Of a stretch of 64,000 bases of DNA, positions 1 to 18,869 are shown piece after piece. Below the pieces are notes generated by a model, which saw nothing but the letters and a program-made list of their open reading frames with translations, was not told where the DNA came from and ran no database searches. Numbering within the stretch: position 1 is the stretch's first letter; each line of letters begins with the position of its first letter. The position numbers were made by a program, and so were the translations under genes. The stretch comes from Hirudinaria manillensis (lineage: Eukaryota > Annelida > Clitellata > Hirudinida > Hirudinidae): positions 3,839,501-3,903,500 of the forward strand of contig CM067531.1 of the NCBI GenBank assembly GCA_034509925.1, given 5' to 3'.

Positions 1-1276
1 TCAAGATTACCAATTTCATCAATTTACATCAACCGCTTTTATTGAAGCTGAAAATGTGTTGTAAATTTAAAAATAACTTGGTTTAGGGTCTTAATTGTCA
101 AAGAGACAAATTATGACACCGCAGGCAATAAAATTCCTTTTCAAAATCGTGGCAAAACCCTTTTCAGAAAGTTAATAGAAGGAAAATAGAATAAACAGCA
201 ACACGTGTCCCTCTTAAAACGAATGGAGGTAGCAACGTGTCTCCAATAAATAACGAAAAGGATCTGGAAAAACTTCTTTCTGGAAAAACCGAAGATTTTT
301 CTCCCGGTTTCGGAGGCATATGCACCAGGCTGGAATATTGAATTTCACAGGAGAGCCGGCTTCTGGCGGTATCATCCCACGTGGGTGCGTTCGTGGCAGA
401 GCTTAATTTATTTTTCTTACTTTTTATATTTACAGCCAATGGTGCTTACACAGCTGATCTTTATAATGGATTCGTCCATTACATAAAAAAAAAACTGTAT
501 TTCAATCCTTTAAAAATAATAATTCGATTCTCCAACATCTGGATCGAACAATTCTAATACTCGGAATTATTTCGTTTAAATGATTTGAGAGAGAGAAGTC
601 ATAAATTGATGAAAAGAATCGCCAGGGTGCGCTAAAAGTCTAATAAAGGCAAAAGCTTGAGAACCATCTCAGATCTCTGAATGGAGATATTGCACCTGCC
701 TTGTTTGGTAGACGGCATGGGAAAGTAAACCACAACCTTGCGTAGCCTGAAAATATGAAGTTATAAATATTAATTATCCAGCTAATTTATTCACTTACTA
801 AATTAAGATCAAGACGAGAAGAAAAACTAGTGGATCCATTAATAGGCCTTGTGAGAAAAGTTAACGTCACTGGATCCCATCAACTGTCTCTGAGGAAGTT
901 TTGCCTTTGTTGATTGATTCAATCGAGTTGTTGTTGCAATCAACCTGATTGAATCTCCCCGCGAGTCCGCCCAGAAGGTATACAAAAAGCATAAAAAGCA
1001 ATTCAAATAATGCTACTCAGAAATTATGGATTTCTTGAACTCTTTAAGATCGAAAGCTTAAATTCATTTGAATTAAAATGATTATTCAGTATTGAATATT
1101 AAAGATTATTCATGAATAATCAAGTTATCCGGAGACAAAAAAAAATGCCTTGTAATCTTCAGACAGAAAAGAATGTAGCGGAACAAAGTGCTGAACTCTG
1201 AGAGGATGATGAATCTATGAAAGAAGCTTTTTATGAAACCAATTAACGATATAATTAATTGGACGTCTGTCGCATC

Positions 1277-1332
1277 ATTCATTCGTTCGTTCGTTCGTTC
1301 GTTCGTTCGTTCATTCATTCATTCATTCATTT
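1277..1332. repeat. (ATTC/GTTC)n tetranucleotide repeat
   Basis: A run of alternating CATT and CGTT tetramers reads as about fourteen units, with the CGTT variant clustered in the middle. Confidence 0.9.
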
Positions 1333-1453
1333 ATTATATATTTTTTTCATTCGTTCATTCATTCACTCGTTTATTTAAGCCTGTGCTGGGTCAATAAGGA
1401 CATTTAGCGATGAATCATTAAGAAGAAAATTAATCAAATAATAGCTGACAGAT

Positions 1454-1519
1454 TCCGATATTATTCTGATATCATTCCGATATTATTCTGATGTTATTCT
1501 GATGTTATTCTGATGTTAT
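1454..1519. repeat. 11-bp tandem repeat (GATATTATTCT type)
   Basis: Six imperfect copies of an 11-base unit, GATATTATTCT or GATGTTATTCT, run head to tail. Confidence 0.8.
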
Positions 1520-1604
1520 TACGCACCTGACAGAAATCCATTATGGCCACAACGACGTCGCACAAAGACAACTATTCTAATGACAATTACTAATGGTAAT
1601 AATA

Positions 1605-1607
1605 ACA

Positions 1608-1647
<40 letters not shown>

Positions 1648-1660
1648 AATAATAATAATA
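1605..1660. repeat. (ATT)n microsatellite
   Basis: Short ATT run followed by its complement AAT, so the tract can fold back on itself. Confidence 0.85.
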
Positions 1661-1851
1661 TTAACAATAATCTGACTCAAACCAGATTACTCACGTGTCT
1701 GCAGCTCCTCACGGTTCTTGGGTGCACAATTATATCCTAATGATTTGCATTGAGTTGCCAAGATTTCGACACTTCAACCTGTAAATAATTAATTAATTTT
1801 TTTATTAATAGTAATAAAACAATAATAAATATTTTAGAAAAAAATCATCTT

Positions 1852-1872
1852 TAGATGATAATAATAATAATG

Positions 1873-1927
<55 letters not shown>

Positions 1928-1940
1928 GAAGAAGAAGAAT

Positions 1941-2003
<63 letters not shown>

Positions 2004-2060
2004 AATAATAACAATAATGATAATGATAATAATAATAACAATATTATTATTAATAATAAT
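1852..2060. repeat. (AAT)n microsatellite with GAA interruption
   Basis: About 200 bp of AAT repeats broken by a short AAG/GAA block near 1926-1940 and by scattered GAT and AAC units. All six frames stay open, giving poly-Ile, poly-Leu and poly-Asn pseudo-proteins that are not genes. Confidence 0.95.
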
Positions 2061-2297
2061 TTTACTTACATTGCAGTTAAGCATCATTATCATCATCATC
2101 ACCATTATCATCCTGACGCTCGGAGCTCCGAGGTTGTGAAAATATGAATAAACACAGGATGGATGGAATGTGACAGGATAAAAAAAGCATCCATTAGAGA
2201 ATATTTTTTTAATTTGAATTTAATAAATTTAATCATAAACAAAGTTAATTTAATAACCAATGATACATTAAATTCCTAAAGAACTCTCAGGCAATCA

Positions 2298-2298
<1 letters not shown>

Positions 2299-2382
<84 letters not shown>

Positions 2383-2385
2383 TTA
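2299..2385. repeat. (ATT)n microsatellite
   Basis: Near-perfect run of about 29 ATT units. Confidence 0.95.
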
Positions 2386-2639
2386 TTTTGTTTTTCATTC
2401 ATTTTTATTATATTATTGTCATTATTCTTATTTTGCACGGTCATCCTAATACATTGCGCACTATCCATTACGGCTTCCTTGCTGTTATAATTGTTACTGA
2501 ATACTCAAAGAAGCAATTGATGAAGCGCTTAACTGAATTTTTAAAAAATCTAAACTTTGCATAAATTAAAAGAAAATTGGCTTAAAGTTATTAGCCAAGT
2601 CAACGTAGGAGGCAGAAGATCATTATCAGGAGAACATGA

Positions 2640-2755
2640 CTGAGTGACGTCACAATTTATTACGGTCATATCTGCATAATGATCAGTAGTAGGTCTTTCC
2701 CACTCCTGGATGACCTTTGGGGTCAGCATTTGACCCCGTTGGGTGACCTTCGTGT
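2640..2755. promoter_or_regulatory. CRE palindrome plus cluster of nuclear-receptor-like half-sites
   Basis: A perfect cAMP-response palindrome TGACGTCA lies at 2645-2652. Some 60 bp downstream, within 40 bp, are TGACCT at 2711, GGGTCA at 2720, TGACCC at 2731 and GGGTGACCT at 2741, all versions of the AGGTCA nuclear-receptor half-site. The motifs are seen directly; a regulatory role is inference. The place, a probable intron of PDZRN, would suit an intronic enhancer. Confidence 0.35.
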
Positions 2756-3119
2756 TGGCGAAACAAGCGCTGAGGATTTTGACGAGAAGAGAAATGGCAT
2801 ATTTTTTGTTTTGTATTTTTTTTTTAATTCGTTCAAAGTTTAAGTTGTGAAAGTTTAATTTTAATCTGGAGTTCATTTAGAATTCCGTCCTACTTGATGC
2901 CTTTCATTCTGATGACAATGCTTGCGATGATGACGACGACGATGACGATGATAGCGATGATAGTGTTGATAGTGATGATAGTGATGATAATGATAGCGAG
3001 TGTGGTAATGATGTTGACGGGTGTGTAGATGGCCTTGCTCTCTAATGCAACGCAAATCCTGATTAATTAGTGAATTAATTCAGGAAAAGAAAACGACTGG
3101 AATAAATTCCCTGGTATCA

Positions 3120-3290
3120 TTATCAGTATCTCCATATCATCATCGTCGTCACCACCACCATCATCATCATCATCGTCATCATCATTATTATTATTATTGT
3201 TGTTATTATTAATATCATTATCGCAGTGATGACATCCATTAGCATCGTCGTCGTCGTCGTCATAGTTATCGCCGTGAGCATCATTATCAT

Positions 3291-3326
<36 letters not shown>

Positions 3327-3600
3327 AATCACCATGAAGTTGTTAAGGCTTTCAGTTCATCTTCAATTGTTTGACTCACACCAACCGGACCGTCGTCTTA
3401 TCCCAGATATCTTAACCGCCAGCATCATCGTCATCATTACATCATTACTTCAATATCATCATCATCATCATCATCATCATTGCATCATTACCACTACTAT
3501 CAGTACCATCACAAAGTTCCATTACTTTAACCATCATCATCGACGTCGTCGCCGTCATCATCATCATCACCATCATCATCGTCATCATCATCACCTCTCT
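3120..3600. repeat. (ATC)n-rich region, interspersed
   Basis: About 480 bp of broken CAT/ATC runs with CGT variants and short unique spacers. Open frames reading as His-, Met- or Ile-rich proteins are by-products. Confidence 0.9.
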
Positions 3601-3896
3601 CTCTCTCCTGCATAAACACGCCTAGCGGAACTCACTTCTGCTCCTACCAGCTAATGAGTTCTGAAATAAGGCACTGCAAATTACTAACACTCCACCACCA
3701 TCAACCGCTTTTCTCGGTGCTTTATCCAGACACGTGTGCGTCTAAAATCCCTTCCTGAAATCCGCCTCTCTCTCCTTTACCCACTCTCTTTCTTTCTTTC
3801 GTTCTTTCTTTCTTTCCATCTTTCCATCCGTTTTTATTCCTTGTTTTAGACTCCTCTTTAACTTTTTCTGGCCACACCTACAATTCAAAGGTGAAG

Positions 3897-4105
<209 letters not shown>

Positions 4106-4494
4106 ACAACACTATGACCAGAAGAGGAAAAGGGTGCTTTGATCGTAGTTTTTATAATTGAAAGGTGGAAAACCTGCGTCTTCCTTTGGACGTGAAAGCG
4201 TGGAACCAACGCTCGTATTTCTGTCTTTTCGAGAGGCCACTTGACTCGGGGCCACGGACGAGAGGGGGTTGAGGAGAGGTTAGGGGGAGTGGAACAACAA
4301 GGATTAGGAACATAACGGTTTCGTGACGAATCATCGTTGATTTCATCCAATCCTCGGTATTTCCGTTTCACGCTCGGAACGACGAATCTCCGGAGTTGAA
4401 CCCATCAAGGAGTTGCTTTGGAAGCAATTAATTATGGTTGCTGAACAACTCAGGACACGAAGATGATGGTTGTTGTGTGTAGCAGAATGCAATG

Positions 4495-4550
4495 GAAGGA
4501 TGGATGGATGGACGGATAGACGGATGGATGGGTGGATGGTGGGAGGGAGA
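4495..4550. repeat. (GGAT)n degenerate tetranucleotide repeat
   Basis: GGAT repeats with GGAC, AGAC and GGGT variants. A similar block occurs at 27430-27470. Confidence 0.85.
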
Positions 4551-5599
4551 TTATCTCCTGGTTGATAACGAGGATCCTCTCCGACTGCATCACTTGCTTT
4601 CCTTGCCTCTTGTCAGAACATTTCTTCCTCCTACGCTTGAATTTCAACGAAAACCTGTTTTAAACGAATTGCAAATTTTAAATCTCCAAAGTTTACTCGA
4701 ACACTTTTTTGTATTCAGCGTAATTTAATAATTTAATAATTTAATAATTTAATAAATTTTTTTTTTAACAGTGGAAATCAAATGGAAATTGAAACTGAAA
4801 ATGACAGAATTTTTTACAAGTCCGACAATAACCAGAAGAGCTATTAATTTGAAAAATGAAATCCATTGATGAACAGAAACAATTCAACACCATCTCAATT
4901 CATTTCTTATTTCGTAGAATTATTTGAACATTTTTTAAATTGAAACAAATAATCGAGATTAAATAGAACAAACAAATAAGTTGTATAAATGTATTGTATT
5001 GTATACACGTTGTATGCACGTTGTATACACCTGTAAACTTATCAGAGATAATAATGGACTGTATAGACACACATGTATTGTATGCATATGTACACACATA
5101 TACATCACAGATAATAATGGTTTGCATTGGCCGCTTATATACAATATTTGTGAGCACACTACACTATCGCAGGACTAGCGAACCGATTGAGATCCTTGTT
5201 TATGCTTGAGCTGAGGAAAGTTTCTGATTGATTGTTTTTCAACCAACTGGTTTTAAATTCTCCTGGGAGGTCGTTTCAACCGGTTGAAGATGATTGATTC
5301 GTTGTGATTGATCGGTCGCCCCGAAACTACTATCATGACGTGCCACTGAATTTCACTTTGTGGATGCATTTTTTACTCCTACCATGGACTTTGTCGTTGT
5401 CAAGGTAACCAAATGATGCTATTTCAATATAATTAATAATATCAATAATTATTATTATTATTTTATTGAATATGATTTCTAAAATTTTTTGCCGACATTA
5501 CAATGCAGAATTATTAGTCATTACTCGCAAATGAAACTCTTTGCAAACGTAAATAAATTATTAGGATAAATGCATCGACCTAATTTCTAAGTAATAGTT

Positions 5600-5624
5600 A
5601 TTCTTCTTCTTCTTCTTCTTCTTC

Positions 5625-5706
<82 letters not shown>

Positions 5707-5722
5707 CATCATCATCATCATC
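5600..5722. repeat. compound (TTC)n(TTA)n(TCA)n microsatellite
   Basis: Nine TTC units pass directly into about thirty TTA units and then seven TCA units, as expected from successive point changes spreading in a slippage-prone tract. Confidence 0.95.
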
Positions 5723-5974
5723 ATCATTATTAATTAAAATAATTATTACATAAAAGTAGAAATAATAATAATAGTTATTATAATAGTTAATAATATAATA
5801 GTAATAATAATAGTTATTATTATTATTATTATTAATTATAATTATATTTATAAGTCTAAGGACGATCGTCGTAGATTTTGATATTTTCAAACTTCTTCAT
5901 TTGTTTTGCACTCGAGAAAAGTTTTTGTTTCATGCAAATTTCTCAAGAGCTCCACATAATGTCTGCGATTATTA

Positions 5975-6190
5975 TCATGGAGATGGCGATGAAGATGATG
6001 ATGATGATGGTGGTGGTGATGATGATGATGGCGATGAAGATGATGATGATGATGATGGTGATGATGACGATGATGATGGCTTTCGTAATAACCACCATCA
6101 CACTGGTAATGATGACGGGAATGATAACTTTGAGAAAGAGGTGGTGATGATGATGATGATGTTGATGGTGATTATTATGGTGATGATGTT
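5975..6190. repeat. (GAT)n-rich degenerate repeat
   Basis: GATGATGGTG-type imperfect repeats over about 215 bp. The Met/Asp-rich frames here lack splice or homology support. Confidence 0.85.
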
Positions 6191-6379
6191 GATGGCTCTC
6201 TTGTGCTGTGCATCCTGAAGGTTATGTTAAAAATTATTGCATTTTTATAGAAACGGGGTCGCCATATTTCTCTCGCTTAATTGCTCGACGGCACATCAGC
6301 CAATCTAAAGCGTGGTTAATAATAACCTCCCTTTAATGAAACCTTAATTGGAGGGCTACGTGAATGTGGTGGCTTTGAG

Positions 6380-6560
6380 AAGCGAAGGGGGAGGGGGCAA
6401 GGGCCTAAAAGGGCGGAGCCGCGGGGCACCGGGGCACTTGGCCCCTCCCTCTGCCGGGTGCACCCGCTAGAGATTAGTTTCCAATCCAATGGAGGAATAA
6501 TTCCATTTGATTTGTGACGTCACACTTTGACATCCATCGTATTTCCTGATAGATATGCAA
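6380..6560. promoter_or_regulatory. GC-rich island with GC box, CCAAT boxes and CRE
   Basis: About 90 bp at 6386-6472 are strongly GC-rich, against AT-rich surroundings, and include a GC-box core GGGCGG. Two CCAAT motifs follow at 6481-6490 and a perfect TGACGTCA palindrome at 6515-6522. The combination looks like a vertebrate-style promoter or an intronic enhancer and lies about 1 kb before the first recognised PDZRN exon. No transcription start can be assigned. Confidence 0.35.
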
Positions 6561-7505
6561 ATAGAGTCCAATTCCCGTTCCTGTTTGCACCGAATGACAC
6601 TCCACCCTCATAGGGAATGAGGAGGATGAGGATGAAGAAGACGAAGAAATTTTTTTTGTTATCTTTTTTTTTCTCTCAGAGAGTTTCGAAACGATTTGAA
6701 ATTAATTTTTCAAACGTATTCTCAGACGTCTGAGAGAATGTCTGAATCTCATTTGATTTTCAATCTGCATTTTTAAGGAATCTCTTCTCAGTCGACACCG
6801 TTTTCTGAACGGAATTTCAGTGGAAACTGCGAGAACTGCGCGTTTTTTTTTTTTCTTATGAGATTTTCACGGCTTCATAGTGTCGAGGTGTTCTGAGCTG
6901 ACATGAAAGAAGGAATGTTTACAAAAAGCGCTTCATCTTCGCATGCCTCGATTATTATTCTCCATTTCATTATTTTTCTTTTCATTTTTTTAAAACAAGA
7001 AAATGCTGAAAGTCTTGGGCGCAAAGTTATTCTGTTGTTAACTAATTGCTCGAGTCATCAAACATCAAGGCCATTCTCATTATCGCCCATTGCCAGGCCC
7101 GTTAGCATTCTAATTATTTTCATTATGATCACTGCACGGTTGTTGCTGTTGTTGTTGTCACATTCGTGCAAGCACGTTTGTTGAGTGGCGTTGCTTGGAC
7201 AACGATTGTATTTCGTTGATCATCTCCAAAATTATCTTCAAAGCCTCTGCGTCTCTTTGATGGCTACCAGCATTAAGTCGTTCATATTTTTTTTTTCGTG
7301 GAGGCCTCCAGCAATTGCTTTGTGTTCTTCCGACACTTCAGATTCTTTGTTGAATAGCCACCCAACTTGAGACTTTATCGGCGGGCAGTTTTAATATCTT
7401 TATTGTTCCTTGCCTTTCCTTGTTTGTTTAATTTCTATCATTTCTGATGTTATCAGAATTTATTAGAACAAAAACTCTTATCAACAACGCTTCATACCTT
7501 TCTAG

Positions 7506-15682
<8,177 letters not shown>

Positions 15683-15967
15683 ATGTTCGTCACGACGAGG
15701 TCGTCAATCGGGTCGAATAATGCAAGCAATTGTTTATTTTGATTGTGCATATTTGTCTGTTTTGTAAATGTAATAATCTTAATTGTTACGAAACATCACG
15801 TGAATTAGAAGAGTAATTCTTTTTTTTGTAAATCGAATATCAATTAAATTGTGGAGTGTCTTCAGTGTCTTTCTGAGTACTGCTGAGTATCTGCTCTTAG
15901 AGTATGGGTTCCACCATTTTGTAGGTGTTTTCAGCAGAATTTTCCAGAAATGATTTCATTACCATGT
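15683..15967. other. convergent 3' ends, probably overlapping 3' UTRs
   Basis: The PDZRN stop (+) and the phosphatase stop (-) are 285 bp apart. On the minus strand an AATAAA signal lies at 15733-15738, inside the likely PDZRN 3' UTR; on the plus strand an ATTAAA lies near 15843. If both are used the transcripts overlap by roughly 100 bases tail to tail. Confidence 0.5.
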
Positions 15968-18836
15968 CTATGGACATTCGCTAGGTGCTGAAGAGATTGA
16001 CATTCTTGCGATGGAGGCCGCTTCTAAAATTTCGACAAAACGGTTTAGAAAATATAGCGATATTGGATCAGATAGAAAGCCTAATCAAGTTTAAGTAATT
16101 AATCAATCAAGTAATTAATTAATGTCCTTAGGTGGTTATGCAAGTTAGGATTATAACGATACGGATTTGTATTTACCGGATATTGTGGCCGATGAACTTT
16201 CCACGGTCTTCAACATGTACAGGAAGCATTCGTGTAAGAACATGTACTGGGCCTGCGATGGTTTTAAATATTGGGAATTGGCTCGTTCAGGAGTTACTGT
16301 CACTGCTTACTTCCGTTTGGATCATGTGAGTTCTGGCATTCCTCAGCTCCAGAGCAACGTTGAACAGGTTTATTTCTCCTCCGCCATCTTGACGTTCCAG
16401 TTGCTGGTGAAGCCTGTCGAGCATAATGAAGGTGCCCGTGCGTCCACCTCCAGCACTGATTTGAGTAAAATAAATTTCATAATCAGAAATTTAAAACAAA
16501 AATACAACACAAATAGAAAAGTCATAAAAAGCTGAGCCGTAAAATATAAACTCTAAGCACTACTCCCTGCCTCTTTTTGGATCGTTTTGTTTTTGGGAGT
16601 GAGAACCTCAAAAAGTCGCTTCGAGTTGTTCTCGTGACATGTGATGTTAGGAAATGAATGATTATGATGATTATGTTTAGAGTCTTGTTCATAATGAAGA
16701 TGGTCAAGACTTATTTTAGGAAATGGATGATCACATTTAAAACATTTATACACGAGCATTGATACGAAGTCATCGTTGCATGGATGAACAAATACAATAT
16801 CACGTTTGAGATTATCGCATCGGCTACAATTATTTATTTGTATTTTATTTGATATACATCCTATAAGTAAAACATTTCCTGACGCTATAATTGCAAGGCG
16901 ACATAAATTTATTTGCAAGAATTTTAATGCGAAAGGAGAAACATAAAATATATCTGGAACAAGATGATCAATCTGGCATTTTAAATAATTAATTAATATA
17001 TAAATAAGTAAAGACAAAATATACTAAATTGATAAAAATTAAAATTAATGGCAAATTAATTGCCTGCAGTGAACGACTATCGGATTCTTGCGGTCTCCTT
17101 GAGTCCCAGTCAAATGTTGTCTGAAATTCCGTACGAATGTCACAACAGTCTTTATATCGTCTGCTCCTTCCACGTCAGGCCACGTCAAGAACTGGAAATG
17201 CTCAAGATGTTTCCACTGTTCCTCCTACAATATATAATAACTTCAATAACTTTACTTGTTACGTAATATTTTACTAATTTAGGTGATTACAAGTTACCGC
17301 TGAGGTGCTCAGCTGCATGGTTCTTCTGATGTAGTGGTTCGTGTGGGATTCGTCCTTGATTTGAATTTTAATGTCTCCATATTTTGAGACCACATCGTTG
17401 TGAGGCCAGTACTGCTTGCATCTTTCCTTTTTATTTTATTAATCAACTTTGAGGACGATTTTGATTTAAGAATTAATTTTTATTTATCGGCATAAATTCC
17501 TCGAGATTTTCCATATAATTTTTAAAACTTTATTAACGATTAATAAGCTTTAAATTAGAATTCTTGGAAATAGCTGTTAACCAATCCAACCTATTCTTAC
17601 CTTTCCGTTCTCAACCAGATTCGTGAGCATAACGATGTTGGAGACATTCTGCTGGAAAACCATTTGCCAGAAGTCATTGATGGTGTCTTTTAGAGGGGCC
17701 TGGGTAGCTATGTACTCCCCTTCACCCGAGTAACCCTGGATGTCACGTGATCCAATATGGGAGTTACAACTTAGGCGATACATCTATTAATTCATCATAA
17801 TAACTTCTACATCATCATCATTTTTAAATACTTTTTAATTGGATTTATTTACATATTCGTCAAAGTAAAATGTAAAAGCTACATGGCAAATCGTTAAAAA
17901 TATAACAAACAGGCACAAAACTGGCGTTAATGTAATCCGATTCTCCTTGTCTTTGAAGCTTAACTCTGGAATGTTCATCTGGCAATAAATTATAATTTAA
18001 AAAAATGACTATTTAATCTATTAGTTAATTAACCGAAATGTATTTAGGTCATATTAATTAGGTCATTTTAAGCAATGATCTATTAATAACTAACCAATTG
18101 AATTCTTTGTTTAATCGAACAACAAGTGATAAATGAATTCTTACAAGGCAGTATGTTACTGTATCTGTTCTTCACTCTGTTGTCGGGAAGTTCAGCTGTT
18201 GTTGTTGGTTGTTCTTCGGTCTTTTGGTTCAGTAACTTGAGTAGTAGGTTCGAATTAATCGATATTTTCGTGATAAATGAATCAATTAATAAATTTATTT
18301 AAATAAAAATCACTAGTTATCAATATTTAGTTTATAAAAATCGTATTAAAATAAATATTATTATTAAATGTTTAACGTTTAATCTATAACTTAAAGATGA
18401 TTTTGCAATAAAAACTGATCTTCTGAGTAAATTGTTTGCTTCCGATGCAAAAAGTTCATTTGAACCAACCATGAACTGAAAAGTGATTTGTTGTTTCGAG
18501 TTTTTGCGTAATTTCTTCACATAATTTCCGAAATCCGCCATTTTGACATCTTCTGGTCTGAAACGTACGAGCATAAAAAGACGTTCTAATTACAATTTAT
18601 TACAAAATTACAAAACATTAAGAAAGTAATTGTTCCATTTAAAAAAAAATGCATCCCAGACTTTTGCATGTTTTCGAGCATTTCCACAGAAAACATTGGG
18701 TTCTGATATCCAAATACTTGACTGGAACGTTTAGAAGAAGGTCTAGACATTTTTAAACAATGAATTAGTATTTAAACAAATAATAAATTGATCATGTTAT
18801 TTAAATAAATAATAAATTAATCATTTTAAAACAGCA

Positions 18837-18869
<33 letters not shown>

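Noticed and set aside
1805-2139. Poly-Leu, poly-Ile and poly-Asn frames on both strands
   Set aside because: All arise from AAT/ATT repeats. The same applies at 3891-4371, 5561-5890 and 8339-8813.
3226-3615. His/Ile-rich frames in ATC repeats
   Set aside because: Repeat by-products with no splice sites or family resemblance; likewise the GAT tracts at 5878-6218 and 2873-3055.
17577-17783. RPTP exon 19 extended upstream to an ATG (adding MYRLSC...)
   Set aside because: Using the acceptor before GGTTAC at 17735 gives [19 protein letters not shown], the canonical phosphatase spacing; the extended version adds 16 foreign residues.
18416-18465. RPTP exon 16 extended to residues [13 protein letters not shown]
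   Set aside because: It would end in phase 0 and not join the KNRY exon, which needs phase 1. Kept as an open point because the spacing before KNRY is short.
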